Of a DNA stretch of 64,000 nt, positions 42,648-51,670 are shown piece after piece. The position numbers and the translations under genes are program-made. The DNA lies in NCBI GenBank assembly GCA_017618055.1, contig JAFZVB010000013.1, positions 1-64,000 on the forward strand, read 5' to 3'. The DNA is from Clostridia bacterium. Lineage in GTDB: Bacteria > Bacillota > Clostridia > Christensenellales > CAG-917. Below the pieces are notes generated by a model. The model did not search any database, was not told the DNA's origin, and saw only the letters and a list, made by a program, of their open reading frames with translations. Every line of letters starts with the position of its first letter. Position 1 is the first letter of the stretch.

Positions 42648-43647
42648 CTATATCAGAAGGAGAAGCGTCTATTATTTTTTCAAGCTTTTCTTTTGTGCTC
42701 TTCTTTTTATACTTTTCCTCTACCTTTTCCTCTTGAACCTTTTGTCTGTTCAATTTCTTTTGTTTTGCAATTTCTAAATCCTTCTTAGAAGGCTTGTATT
42801 CCTTTACTCTATAATGTGCTGGAATACCATTATTGTCTTTTGCAGTGTTAACTGTGACATGATTGTATGCGAATGTGATTCCTTGTGAGTAAAGTGCATT
42901 ATATATCTTTTCTTGCAAATCAAATTTTACATTCCAATATTGGTCTGTATCTGTCCATGCCCTAACTGCCAAACAAACTGAACTATCCTTGAATGTTGTA
43001 AGAACAATTTGATATGGTTTTTCAACAGAAACACGTTCATCCATTTCTAAAACGTTAGCAATAATCTTTCTTGCTTCGTCTACATCTATTCCATATTCAA
43101 ATCCAAGTTCAAGGTCTACTCTTCTTGTAGAAGCTGTATCACAGTTTGTTAAAGGATTGTTAACTGCTACAGAGTTTGGAACTACAACAACTTTATTATC
43201 CCATGTTGTTAATATTGTATTGAAAAGATTGATCTTGTTGATTTTTCCTTCAACTCCACCAACCATAATGTAATCTCCCTTTTTGAATGGCTTGTTTACA
43301 ATAATAATAAAACCACTTGCGACATTACCTAAGCTATCCTTTAATGCTAAGCCAATAGCAACACCACCGGTTGCAACTACTGTTAAGATAGAAGCAAGGT
43401 TCAAGCCCATAATAGATAATGCACCAATGATAATAATTATATCTAAGAGTGCCATTATTAATGAAATGATAAAAGAAGCAACTGCGCCATCTCTCTTACT
43501 ATGAGATACAATTTTCTTGCAAATAACGGAAATGATTTTAACAATAATTAATCCGACTATTAGGACAAATAATCCAAGTAAAAAATCGATTCCATGTTCT
43601 ATAAAGAATCCGGCCACTTTCTCCCACATATCTTGCATTTGTTCCAT
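42640..43647 (-). CDS. mscS: Small-conductance mechanosensitive channel
   Basis: It opens under membrane tension to release solutes. Three membrane helices occupy residues 20-130; the third, pore-lining helix is the Gly/Ala-rich LASILTVVATGGVAIGLALKDSLGNVASG. The beta domain follows (PFKKGDYIMVGGVEGKI, WDNKVVVVPNS). The C-terminus has an extra basic, Lys/Glu-rich tail of about 55 residues (275-335). AAGGAG precedes the ATG. It begins the five-gene group ending in typA. Confidence 0.95.
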   Translation of the reverse strand: MEQMQDMWEKVAGFFIEHGIDFLLGLFVLIVGLIIVKIISVICKKIVSHSKRDGAVASFIISLIMALLDIIIIIGALSIMGLNLASILTVVATGGVAIGLALKDSLGNVASGFIIIVNKPFKKGDYIMVGGVEGKINKINLFNTILTTWDNKVVVVPNSVAVNNPLTNCDTASTRRVDLELGFEYGIDVDEARKIIANVLEMDERVSVEKPYQIVLTTFKDSSVCLAVRAWTDTDQYWNVKFDLQEKIYNALYSQGITFAYNHVTVNTAKDNNGIPAHYRVKEYKPSKKDLEIAKQKKLNRQKVQEEKVEEKYKKKSTKEKLEKIIDASPSDIDD

Positions 43648-43763
43648 TTAAGTTGTCTCCTTATAATAAAATTGCCATAACAATTTTAAATTTTTACGAA
43701 ATTTTATCACGATAATATATTTTAGGTCAACCGATAAAAATCATTTTCATAGTAAAATATCTA

Positions 43764-43793
43764 TGAAAAAAGCCAGCAACGAATCACTGGCTT
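43764..43793 (-). terminator. Terminator after the P1 peptidase gene
   Basis: On the minus strand AAGCCAG pairs with CTGGCTT around a ten-base loop and is followed by six T. Confidence 0.85.
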
Positions 43794-43820
43794 AACTTTT
43801 AAGATTTCAATGATAATTAT

Positions 43821-44753
43821 TTATTCTTCTTCGGAGTATTCAACCTCGTATCCAATACCACTTTTTGCGGCATTAATTATTGCTAGTTCAACTGCTCTTG
43901 CTGCTGCTGTTTGTAACATCATAATATTGACTACAGGCTTTGATCCAACACTACAAGCAAACAGTGTATCTCCATCATAATCTGTGTGTACTGGTTTAAT
44001 TGCTCTAGCATATCCATCATGAGCACAAGAAGCAATATTGTTACATTGAGTCTTGGTTAATTTAGCATCTGTGATAATGCATCCAATAGTTGTATTGCTG
44101 CCTTTTACTATGTCTAAAAGGTGTCCTTCCTCCACCCACTTTTCAGTATTAAAGAAAGTCCCATCTGCGTTTTTAGCACCAGAAATTATCTTGCCATCTT
44201 CATAAACATCTCCTAGTGCATTTACACAAACAATGGCTGTAACATTTATTCCTGCAACCTTAATTGTTGCCATTCCGAGTCCTGTTTTTGATGCATACTT
44301 TAAACCACGTATTTTACCACAAGTGGCACCTTTACCGACTCCTTCTTGACCATTAAGTGCCGATTCTGTCATTGCAGCCTCACATGCCTTATGTCCCATT
44401 TGTGCATCTGGATAGTGATAATCTTTGTCATTTAGATCAAATATAACAGCCTCGGTAACGATAGGAACTATCTTGCCACCAGCCGCTTTAAATCCCCACT
44501 TCTTATCCTTGCAAAACTCCATAACGCCAACTGATGCAGCAAGGCCATAAGCACTACCACCAGATAGTACAACAGCATTCACTTCTTGTACACTCTTCTC
44601 ACTCTTTAATAAATCCGTTTCCCTTGTTCCTGGAGCACCACCTCTAACATCTACACCACAAGTTGCTCCCTTTGGAAAGAGCATAACTGTACATCCTGTG
44701 TACTCGTCATTAGCTGAACCTATCTTAACATTCTTTGGTATAACTACTTTCAT
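43821..44753 (-). CDS. P1 family (DmpA-type) aminopeptidase
   Basis: A self-processing N-terminal-nucleophile hydrolase. Its pattern follows the DmpA/NylC family: start YTGCTVMLFPKGATCGVDVRGG, VVLSGGSAYGLAA near 61-73, GVGKGATCGK near 138-147, and NTTIG at 220-224, where cleavage before Thr221 would free the nucleophile and give two chains. Substrates of the family are D-aminoacyl, beta-aminoacyl or other unusual amides; which one applies here is not visible. It overlaps the lipase-like hydrolase gene by 4 bp and ends at a clear terminator. Confidence 0.9.
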   Translation of the reverse strand: MKVVIPKNVKIGSANDEYTGCTVMLFPKGATCGVDVRGGAPGTRETDLLKSEKSVQEVNAVVLSGGSAYGLAASVGVMEFCKDKKWGFKAAGGKIVPIVTEAVIFDLNDKDYHYPDAQMGHKACEAAMTESALNGQEGVGKGATCGKIRGLKYASKTGLGMATIKVAGINVTAIVCVNALGDVYEDGKIISGAKNADGTFFNTEKWVEEGHLLDIVKGSNTTIGCIITDAKLTKTQCNNIASCAHDGYARAIKPVHTDYDGDTLFACSVGSKPVVNIMMLQTAAARAVELAIINAAKSGIGYEVEYSEEE

Positions 44754-45688
44754 TCTGAATCCTTTAATAAATCCTCTATTGTTGTTTGTTTATATACAAC
44801 ATATTTGTCGAAGAATTTTACCATGTCCTCCATTGCTTGTTCTCTGCATTCATCATTGTGAACCTCATGACGAATTCCTTCATATAAATGCATCTCTGTT
44901 GGAATACCAACTGAATTATAGAACTTATTGAGTTTAACAACTTTCTTGCCCTTTCCTCCAATTGGATCATCTGTGCCACAGAACATTGCTATTGGGCATG
45001 TTGGAGATAATTTATTCTTTGCTTTCTTTCCGTAAAGCTTAGCTGTTTCTTTGAGCATATAATAATCAAAGTTGATACTCATATCTATTCCTGTCATTGG
45101 ATCTTCTAAGAAATCTTTTCTACTTTCTGCATCTTTTACAACCCATTGTGCCTTTCCACTATCTCCTTTATATCTAAACATTAAAGAAGACATATTGTTT
45201 GCAGCCTTTAATCTTGCCTTACCACAAATAATGTGCATAGGCCAAAGTAAACATGCACCAAGTCCCATTAAACCAGCACCCATATAACCTGTGCCAATTA
45301 AACCAATTGCTCTACAGTCTGTTCCTGCTTGTGCAAATGCTTGGGTTAAGAAACTTCCATAGCTATGTCCTAAAACGAATACTGGGAGATTGTACTTCTC
45401 TTTAAGTTGTTTATAGAACAAAAGTTCATCATTTAATGTATCTCTAAAAATATTTCCTGGACATCTTCCTCTATTTTCATCTGTTTCAGTTCTTCCGTGT
45501 GCTCTATGGTCGTCCATAAATACAATATAGCCATGTTCGTTAAAATACTTTGCAAGAGGTTCATATCTCTTTGTGTATTCTGCCATTCCATGAATAATTT
45601 GGATAACGCCCTTTGGATCTTTTACATCGTCCATTAATGTTACGAAAATCTCTTTACCATCGCTTCCTGGTGTCTTGTATTGTTGCAT
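44750..45688 (-). CDS. Alpha/beta hydrolase, monoacylglycerol lipase-like
   Basis: A 312-residue serine hydrolase. The oxyanion-hole motif IIHGMAEYTKRY is near residue 32, the family segment GYIVFMDDHRAHGRT near 53-67, and the nucleophile elbow VLGHSYGSF near 102-110 with the catalytic Ser. The last catalytic His lies in YEGIRHEVHND near 275. This pattern belongs to lysophospholipase/monoglyceride lipases. It is cytoplasmic, with no signal. It is co-transcribed with the P1 peptidase by a 4-bp overlap. GAGGA precedes the ATG. Confidence 0.9.
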   Translation of the reverse strand: MQQYKTPGSDGKEIFVTLMDDVKDPKGVIQIIHGMAEYTKRYEPLAKYFNEHGYIVFMDDHRAHGRTETDENRGRCPGNIFRDTLNDELLFYKQLKEKYNLPVFVLGHSYGSFLTQAFAQAGTDCRAIGLIGTGYMGAGLMGLGACLLWPMHIICGKARLKAANNMSSLMFRYKGDSGKAQWVVKDAESRKDFLEDPMTGIDMSINFDYYMLKETAKLYGKKAKNKLSPTCPIAMFCGTDDPIGGKGKKVVKLNKFYNSVGIPTEMHLYEGIRHEVHNDECREQAMEDMVKFFDKYVVYKQTTIEDLLKDSE

Positions 45689-45757
45689 AATGTTTCCTCT
45701 TAGAAAAAATGATACAATAATTATAGCATTGAGATGCCTTATTTTTCAATAAAAGTA

Positions 45758-45785
45758 TTGAAAAAAGTATAGTTAATGTTATAAT
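45758..45785 (+). promoter_or_regulatory. Promoter of the thiamine pyrophosphokinase gene
   Basis: TTGAAA and a perfect TATAAT are separated by 16 nt. The -10 ends only 6 nt before the ATG, and no ribosome binding site fits between, so the transcript is probably leaderless. Confidence 0.6.
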
Positions 45786-45791
45786 TTAGCC

Positions 45792-46382
45792 ATGATAAAG
45801 GTTGCAATTGTACTTAATAGCCCATCTTTAACTCGTTTACCAAAAGACGAGGATATCATTATGTGTACAGATGGTGGTGCAAAATATATAGATAATCCAG
45901 ACTATCTTTTAGGAGATATGGATTCTTTAACAGTTGCTAATAATGCTAAAAACACAATCATTCTTCCAACTCACAAAGACGTATCTGATGGAGAGTTTGC
46001 TATACGTTTTATAGCAGACAAAATTAAGCCAGATGAAATACATATTTATGGCATTGCTGGAGGACGTACGGATCATATTCTAGGCAACCTTTCACTACTA
46101 GCATTGGCTAACGAATTGGGCTACAACACATATGGTCATGACGATATACAGGACATTTATTTCACCAACTCCAAACTATCCTTTAAAGCAAAAGAAAACG
46201 ACACCATTTCTATAGTGCCGTTTAGTGGTGATGCTGTTGTTTCAGCCACAGGTTTAGAATATCCTTTAAATAAACTTACATTGCCAATTAAAACAACATT
46301 AGGAATATCCAATGTGGCTATGGAGGAAGATATTAATATATCAGTCCTCAGTGGTAGTGTCTTCGTTTTCCACTGTATCTGA
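45792..46382 (+). CDS. thiN: Thiamine pyrophosphokinase
   Basis: It makes thiamine pyrophosphate from thiamine and ATP in the cytoplasm. The 196-residue sequence has CTDGGAKY near 25-32, YLLGDMDSL near 38-46, SDGEFAIRF near 64-72 and GGRTDHILGNL near 88-98, all in the family order. It converges with thiT, and the last 42 bp of the two genes overlap on opposite strands. The promoter lies so close to the ATG that the message seems leaderless; no TPP riboswitch precedes it, unlike thiT. Together the two handle thiamine uptake and activation. Confidence 0.93.
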   Translation: MIKVAIVLNSPSLTRLPKDEDIIMCTDGGAKYIDNPDYLLGDMDSLTVANNAKNTIILPTHKDVSDGEFAIRFIADKIKPDEIHIYGIAGGRTDHILGNLSLLALANELGYNTYGHDDIQDIYFTNSKLSFKAKENDTISIVPFSGDAVVSATGLEYPLNKLTLPIKTTLGISNVAMEEDINISVLSGSVFVFHCI

Positions 46383-47372
46383 TTCTATTGGCATTTCCTT
46401 TCCAACATACTTTAATTCGTAATCATCAAATTTATTTTCTTCTTCTTTTTCTTCAGGCTCTTCTTCAATTGCAGCACCTTTCTTTCTTCCAACTTTTCCT
46501 TCTGCAGCCTTATTTAATACTTGTGTTACAAATGTATTAGATGCAAAGAGTAAGCTTCCAAGAGCTATTGCTATAGCGCCATCTGCAAATGCGAATGTAT
46601 TGTATAGGAATCCCCATGCAACTGCTGTATACCCTTCTTCTGCATACATACCAAATGCAAAGATACCACTTCCAACGTGTGATAAGTATCTTAATACTAC
46701 TGCGAGAATTCCACCAAGAATAAATGCAAAGATTGGCAATTTCTTAAATAATCCAATTTCTCTAAATACACCTGCAAGTCCTATCATAGAGAATGCTAGA
46801 GGATAATCTAGTAAGAATTGTAATGGGTGAATAATCCAAGGATCTTGTATTGCTTGTAAAATACCATATAAAAAGCAAAGAATAATACCTCTTCTAATTC
46901 CAAACATATATGAATAAATCATTAATGGGAGTAAAGATACAAATGTAATTGCTCCACCTTGTGGCATTCTAAATAATGTTGCATAACTTAATGCAAAACT
47001 TAAAGCAAGAGCGATAGCGCCATATGCAACTGTTCTAGTATCGTTATAGTTATCATGTTTCTTCCCCAGGAAGAAATAGAATACGATAATAACAGCAAAA
47101 AGTATTACAGCGATAATAGCCATTGCAACAGTATTAAGACCTTCATAATCTCCTGATGGTTTAATCTCTTCTTGGTAGTAGATAGACATACTAATTACAC
47201 TTGCTACTATTCCTAATAATAGAAGAACGCCTACTATGATCTTTATAATTCTTGAAGCCTTCTTATTGCCCAAAGCAGAAACAGCTGCTGTAATGGATGC
47301 ACCAATAACTGCAACTAATAATGTGGACAAGATAGGCCAAAACAAGTAATGGATTATTGAAAATTCTGACAT
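46341..47372 (-). CDS. thiT: Thiamine-specific ECF substrate component, extended
   Basis: The thiamine-binding membrane component of an ECF transporter. The core (about 130-300) has RMPQGGAITFVSLLPLMIYS and the late HPLQFLLDYPLAFSMIGLAG, the ThiT signature. At 343 residues it is much longer than the usual 190 or so: about 115 extra residues at the N-terminus form three more membrane helices, and a charged tail of about 50 follows. It needs an EcfA/EcfT module, not in this window. Expression is under a TPP riboswitch, and its ribosome binding site lies inside the terminator hairpin. GGAGG is 7 nt before the ATG. Confidence 0.93.
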   Translation of the reverse strand: MSEFSIIHYLFWPILSTLLVAVIGASITAAVSALGNKKASRIIKIIVGVLLLLGIVASVISMSIYYQEEIKPSGDYEGLNTVAMAIIAVILFAVIIVFYFFLGKKHDNYNDTRTVAYGAIALALSFALSYATLFRMPQGGAITFVSLLPLMIYSYMFGIRRGIILCFLYGILQAIQDPWIIHPLQFLLDYPLAFSMIGLAGVFREIGLFKKLPIFAFILGGILAVVLRYLSHVGSGIFAFGMYAEEGYTAVAWGFLYNTFAFADGAIAIALGSLLFASNTFVTQVLNKAAEGKVGRKKGAAIEEEPEEKEEENKFDDYELKYVGKEMPIESDTVENEDTTTED

Positions 47373-47399
47373 AAAAAAACCTCCAGTGTATGCTAGAGG
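47373..47399 (-). promoter_or_regulatory. Terminator that contains the thiT ribosome binding site
   Basis: On the minus strand CCTCTAG pairs with CTGGAGG around CATACA, giving a 7-bp stem with one G-U pair, directly followed by seven T and then the ATG. The 3' arm is the GGAGG. The same hairpin could stop transcription and hide the ribosome binding site, as the expression platform of the TPP riboswitch. Confidence 0.75.
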
Positions 47400-47417
47400 A
47401 ATCCAAACTTGATATGA

Positions 47418-47495
47418 ATAATAATGCTTCCTTACCAGAGTATTAACTCACAAGTTCAAGGGTATCATCTCAGCCAATTGGCACCCCTAGCTTTT
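47418..47495 (-). promoter_or_regulatory. TPP riboswitch (THI box)
   Basis: On the minus strand the conserved parts appear in order: GGGGTGCC, GGCTGAGATGATACCC, TTGAAC, and GGTAAGGAAGC. The site lies in the thiT leader between the promoter and the terminator-like hairpin. Binding TPP should favour that hairpin and shut off uptake. Confidence 0.93.
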
Positions 47496-47504
47496 ATTGC
47501 TCTA

Positions 47505-47534
47505 ATTATAATTCCATGTAAGAAAGATTGTCAA
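47505..47534 (-). promoter_or_regulatory. Promoter of the thiT transcript
   Basis: A perfect TTGACA and a perfect TATAAT separated by 18 nt, with transcription starting near 47498, at the 5' side of the riboswitch. Confidence 0.88.
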
Positions 47535-47638
47535 TATAGCAAAAACGCATTTTTACATAACATATTGACTTATTAAATTATTGAAATATATAATTTAACT
47601 ATCCAAAAACAAACAAAATTTTTAAGGAGATACGTATC

Positions 47639-48175
47639 ATGGCAAAAAAAGAAAAGAAAAACAGAACTTCCTTAATTAAGGAATTCAAGGATTTTATCAC
47701 TCGTGGTAATGTTATGGATTTAGCCGTTGGTATGATTATAGGTGCAGCTTTCACCGCAATCATCACCGCAGTTGTAACCGGTATCCTCACTCCTCTTATC
47801 AATATGATTCCAGGAACAGGAGACACAAGTGCACTTATTACAATCCTCAAAGAAGCAGTATATGATGCAGATGGAAACGTTGTCCAAGAAGCAGTTATAC
47901 TTAACTGGGGTGCAGTAATCTCTGCAATTATCACATTCCTCTGCACAGCTCTTGTATTGTTCTTAATCGTTAAAGCATTCAACACAGCTAAGAAGAGAAG
48001 CGAACAACTTAAAGCAAAAGCAGAAGAAAAACTTAAGAAAGAGCAAGAAGTTGCTGCTGAAGAAACTCCAGCAGAAGAAGCACCTGCTGCTCCAGCTGAA
48101 CCAGTTGAAACAACAGACGATATTCTTAAGGACATCAGAGAATTATTAAAAGCACAAAAAGGTGAAGAAAAATAA
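47639..48175 (+). CDS. mscL: Large-conductance mechanosensitive channel
   Basis: A safety valve for sudden osmotic drops. The pore helix begins IKEFKDFITRGNVMDLAVGMIIGAAF near residues 13-38, exactly as in the family, and the second helix ends FLIVKAFNTAKK near 120. The outer loop is somewhat long. The C-terminus has an Ala/Glu/Pro-rich tail (EETPAEEAPAAPAEP) followed by a helix (DILKDIRELLKAQK) that resembles the family's C-terminal bundle. At 178 residues it is longer than typical (about 140). AAGGAG precedes the ATG. Confidence 0.97.
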   Translation: MAKKEKKNRTSLIKEFKDFITRGNVMDLAVGMIIGAAFTAIITAVVTGILTPLINMIPGTGDTSALITILKEAVYDADGNVVQEAVILNWGAVISAIITFLCTALVLFLIVKAFNTAKKRSEQLKAKAEEKLKKEQEVAAEETPAEEAPAAPAEPVETTDDILKDIRELLKAQKGEEK

Positions 48176-48197
48176 TTCTTAAAACAACTTAACAATT

Positions 48198-48230
48198 AAA
48201 AGAGCCTGACCAACAATCAGACTCTTTTAT
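48198..48230 (+). terminator. Terminator of mscL
   Basis: AAAAGAGCCTGA pairs with TCAGACTCTTTT around CCAACAA, and the T run continues into TATTTT. Confidence 0.82.
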
Positions 48231-48255
48231 TTTCCCCTCTTATTATATTTATTGT

Positions 48256-48900
48256 TTATTTAAATTCATTATAGTCTACAACAATTCCACTTTCTAATGT
48301 CTTTATTGTATCTGGTGTCTTGTCTACTTGTCTCATTAATACAAATTTGTCCATTAAGAAAACGATAATAAAGTCTGCTGCAGAATAAAGAATCATTGAA
48401 ATTGTTGGGCATGCTGCTACAAAAATTCCTTCTGGATCTGCACCCATTGAAATAAACCATTTTGAAAGAGCTTCGGCAAGTGGTCCACCAATAATAGTTT
48501 CAACAATAATAAGTGCTACAACCATAATTACATAACCAATGAATGAGAATAACTTATTACTATTGGATTTAAATGTTGTCTTATAGTTAAGGATAAAGGA
48601 CAATACCTTTGCAACAACGTTACCTGCTAAGAATCCTATAAATACGTTTAATGGTTGGTTGAATGCTTCTAATGCAAAATGCAATTCTTGTGTGTACCCT
48701 GCTTTTTCAAAGATTGCTTGGAACACATTGAGTACTATAATTTGGCTTATAAAACATACCAAACTTAATACCATGAATAAAATAAATTGAAGAGTTGTAC
48801 GATGCTTATCAAAGAAGCCCTTGATACCTGCTCTTGGAGCATTCATTGCTACATAATCACTATAATAAAAATCTGGTTCAAAATTTTCTTTCTTGCTCAT
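48256..48900 (-). CDS. GtrA-like membrane protein
   Basis: A 214-residue protein with four membrane helices (about 37-58, 85-105, 120-140 and 165-185). The helix ending NVVAKVLSFILNYKTTF, with an Asn just before the basic-aromatic segment, follows the pattern of the GtrA/DPMS-like family, which moves polyprenol-linked sugars across the membrane. The gene is alone, with no glycosyltransferase beside it. GGGGA precedes the ATG. The family call rests on pattern only. Confidence 0.65.
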   Translation of the reverse strand: MSKKENFEPDFYYSDYVAMNAPRAGIKGFFDKHRTTLQFILFMVLSLVCFISQIIVLNVFQAIFEKAGYTQELHFALEAFNQPLNVFIGFLAGNVVAKVLSFILNYKTTFKSNSNKLFSFIGYVIMVVALIIVETIIGGPLAEALSKWFISMGADPEGIFVAACPTISMILYSAADFIIVFLMDKFVLMRQVDKTPDTIKTLESGIVVDYNEFK

Positions 48901-48985
48901 AATTTCCCCATTTGTGTTAAAAACTAATAAATATTTTACATAGTTTATTGACCTTATGTCAATATAACTATTTTTTTAAACATGA

Positions 48986-49014
48986 TTGACTATTGGAATA
49001 ATATTCTATATTAT
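48986..49014 (+). promoter_or_regulatory. Promoter of the exchanger gene
   Basis: TTGACT and TATTAT separated by 17 nt. The -10 ends 7 nt before the ATG at 49022, so the predicted start of transcription is at or within one base of the ATG. The TTG that could look like an earlier start codon at 48986 is the -35 itself. Confidence 0.6.
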
Positions 49015-49021
49015 TTTCTAT

Positions 49022-50128
49022 ATGGAGTGGTTTATTTGCATATCCCTACTCATTGTAGGACTCATTTTAATTATCAAAGGCGGAGATTGGTTCGTAGACG
49101 CTGCAAGTTGGATTGCCGAAGTTAGTGGCATTCCACGTTTTATAATTGGTGCTACAATTGTTTCCATTGCCACCACTCTTCCAGAAATCTTAGTATCTAG
49201 CATTGGTGCTGCAGAAGGCAATATTGGTTTAGCAATTGGTAATGCAGTTGGTTCAGTTAACGCTAACCTTGGACTTATTTTAGGTTTATCCATAATTGCT
49301 GCACCTGCAATAATAGATAGAAAAAAGAACTGGCCTAAATCCGTTATACTTATAGTTGCAGTTGCAATGCTCTTCATCTTCTGTATGACAGGTGGAGATA
49401 AAGAAACACATACTGGAACATTAGTATTATGGCAAGCAATACTTGTTATCTTAGTCTTCGTTGCATTCTTTATTGAAAACTTTATTTCAATTAGAAAAGA
49501 AGCAGTTGCTAGTGGTGAAATTACAAAAGATAGAAAACTTAAATTCAGCAATGATCCAGTTGAATTAGAAAACGGATTTACATTTAAATATGATAGCCAA
49601 ATTGGTGGAAATCATAAGTTCTTAGACCCACAAAAAGATCCTAAGACAATAGCAATTAATATGGTTAAATTTGTGTTAGGTGCAGCATTCATCATTGGTG
49701 GTGCCCTACACTTAAATAAATATGGACAACAACTTGCAGAAATGTTAGGTGTTCCTTCAGATATCATCGGTGTTACTATTGTTGCAGTTGGAACTTCCCT
49801 TCCAGAACTTGCTACAGCTATTACTTCTATTATTAAGAAGAAGAGTGATATGTCTGCCGGCAATGTTATCGGTGCTAATATCATAGATATTACATTAATC
49901 TTACCACTCTGTGCATTCATTGGTGGTGGCTCACTTCCAGTAGATGCTCAAACAATTGTTTTAGACCTTCCATTCTGTCTTGCAGTTTCTTGCTTCGCAT
50001 TAATCCCTGCATTGATATTTGGAAAATTCAAACGTTGGCAAGGATATGTTATGATGGCTGGCTATGTTGTTTATATATTATTGTTAGTACTAAACGTTCC
50101 ATCCGTTGGTGTAATTCATATATTCTAA
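49022..50128 (+). CDS. Calcium/sodium (CaCA-type) antiporter
   Basis: A membrane exchanger of the YrbG/CaCA family. The two alpha repeats are visible: GATIVSIATTLPEILVS near residues 37-53 and GVTIVAVGTSLPELATA near 247-263, each with the conserved acidic Glu, and NAVGSVNAN and NVIGANIID follow them. About ten membrane helices. A longer frame from TTG at 48986 lies over the promoter, so the ATG at 49022 is used. There is no ribosome binding site, which fits a leaderless message. The lipoprotein gene starts 9 bp after the stop and is probably co-transcribed. Confidence 0.92.
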   Translation: MEWFICISLLIVGLILIIKGGDWFVDAASWIAEVSGIPRFIIGATIVSIATTLPEILVSSIGAAEGNIGLAIGNAVGSVNANLGLILGLSIIAAPAIIDRKKNWPKSVILIVAVAMLFIFCMTGGDKETHTGTLVLWQAILVILVFVAFFIENFISIRKEAVASGEITKDRKLKFSNDPVELENGFTFKYDSQIGGNHKFLDPQKDPKTIAINMVKFVLGAAFIIGGALHLNKYGQQLAEMLGVPSDIIGVTIVAVGTSLPELATAITSIIKKKSDMSAGNVIGANIIDITLILPLCAFIGGGSLPVDAQTIVLDLPFCLAVSCFALIPALIFGKFKRWQGYVMMAGYVVYILLLVLNVPSVGVIHIF

Positions 50129-50137
50129 GAGGTGACT

Positions 50138-51649
50138 ATGAAAAAAACTTTTTGGCTAATAATTATGTTATGTCTTTGTTTGTGCATACTAGTTGCATGT
50201 AACAAGGAACAACCTTTTGAAAAACAAGTATACTCTGCTACAAACGGTGAAGATACCTATGAATTTGTTATTGAGGATGCATCTCACTACACTCTTACAC
50301 ATACATGGATTAATGGATATAACAAAACTGTAACCATTGACAAAGGTTCATATACCAATGATGGAAAAGTTTATACAAGAACACCTGAATCTGAACACGT
50401 TTATGAATACTTCTTTGATTTTGATAATCCTATTCACTCATATGAGAATGACGTATCTTATGAACCAAAGCACTACGCACAAATACTAACAGATAGAGTT
50501 ATTGCTGTTTCTGATGGAAATATTCCAGTTGCTTTAGATGGAAATTCAGGGGTAGATGATGCAAGTATTATATGTTTATATAATAAGGAAAGAAAAAATC
50601 AAATAGATACTAAGGTAGCCTTAAATGCAACAAAAGAAGATATTGCAAAAGCTCTTAACCTTAGAATTATTTACGGAGACCTTTATACAAACCACGTTGC
50701 TCTTTCTGCTTATAATATTGGAGATGTAGATACATCTACATTAGGAACAAAGAATGTTCATATATCCTATTTTGGAAAAACATATGATGCAATAATCGAA
50801 GTTGTTGAATCTGGTCTAGAAAAGAAATTAGATATTGGTGGTTTACAAAGTATTGTTCCTAGAGGAACATCTGCTAGAGACTATGTAAGACTTAAGAATA
50901 TAGTTGGTGAAGACCAAAAAATACTATATGACGGACAAGAAATTAATATTACATCCAGTATGATTAAAAACTTCAATGCAAATGATATAGGTGTTTCCAC
51001 ATTCACTGTTGAAGTAAATGGTGTAAGTGCTGAGAAAAAGATTAAGGTTTATGATCCAAACGGAAATAGAGTCTATGACAGAATTATTGGTGTTGAATTT
51101 GTAGATGGCAAAGGTGTATATAATCCTGTAAGTACAAGAACAACTATCACTAACCCTGCAACATATATCAAGGCATTAACACTCCTTAAATTAGATGGAA
51201 CTATCACTTCCCTTGAATATAATGCAAGAACAATGGTTGTACATAATCTTATGGATAATGAATTAGGGCCACGTAATGCAACAATTACATTTACTAACTT
51301 AACAAACCAATTCACATATGTTCAACCTTTCTACTTCTATGATCCACTAGATATTAACGAGATAATGATTTCAACAGAAATGAAATATCTCTCAGGAAAT
51401 GATTGTGCTTATGTTGAAAGTGGCAACTTAGTATTAAAGTCTGGTTCAGACTATGTAGCATATAAGACCACAGTCGCTGGACAAACTCCAAAGGTTGTAC
51501 CAATTAGAGAACAAATGATTACACATTATAGTTCATTAAGAATTACAACAGAAGGTCTTTCATTCGTTATCCCTATTGAAACAATTAACAAATATGGTAC
51601 ATATACTTTCTATGAATCCATTCTCGTTAAGTTAAAAGAAACAGAATAA
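50138..51649 (+). CDS. Lipoprotein with Ig-like domains
   Basis: A 503-residue surface lipoprotein. The signal peptide ends CILVAC, with the lipidated Cys at about 21. The mature part is beta-rich and Asn/Thr/Asp-rich, with at least two segments like bacterial Ig-like (Big) domains: STLGTKNVHISYFGKTYDAIIEVV near 200-223 and FTVEVNGVSAEKKIKVYDPNGN near 290-311. GAGGTG overlaps a GTG two codons earlier; the ATG at 50138 is the sensible start. It follows the exchanger gene, so it may be made with it. Binding partner unknown. Confidence 0.8.
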   Translation: MKKTFWLIIMLCLCLCILVACNKEQPFEKQVYSATNGEDTYEFVIEDASHYTLTHTWINGYNKTVTIDKGSYTNDGKVYTRTPESEHVYEYFFDFDNPIHSYENDVSYEPKHYAQILTDRVIAVSDGNIPVALDGNSGVDDASIICLYNKERKNQIDTKVALNATKEDIAKALNLRIIYGDLYTNHVALSAYNIGDVDTSTLGTKNVHISYFGKTYDAIIEVVESGLEKKLDIGGLQSIVPRGTSARDYVRLKNIVGEDQKILYDGQEINITSSMIKNFNANDIGVSTFTVEVNGVSAEKKIKVYDPNGNRVYDRIIGVEFVDGKGVYNPVSTRTTITNPATYIKALTLLKLDGTITSLEYNARTMVVHNLMDNELGPRNATITFTNLTNQFTYVQPFYFYDPLDINEIMISTEMKYLSGNDCAYVESGNLVLKSGSDYVAYKTTVAGQTPKVVPIREQMITHYSSLRITTEGLSFVIPIETINKYGTYTFYESILVKLKETE

Positions 51650-51670
51650 CTAAATATATTCATATATTTA

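Noticed and set aside
48986..49021. TTG start extending the Ca/Na antiporter by 12 codons
   Set aside because: The TTG is part of a TTGACT -35 box with TATTAT 17 nt downstream, there is no ribosome binding site, and family proteins begin at the later ATG.
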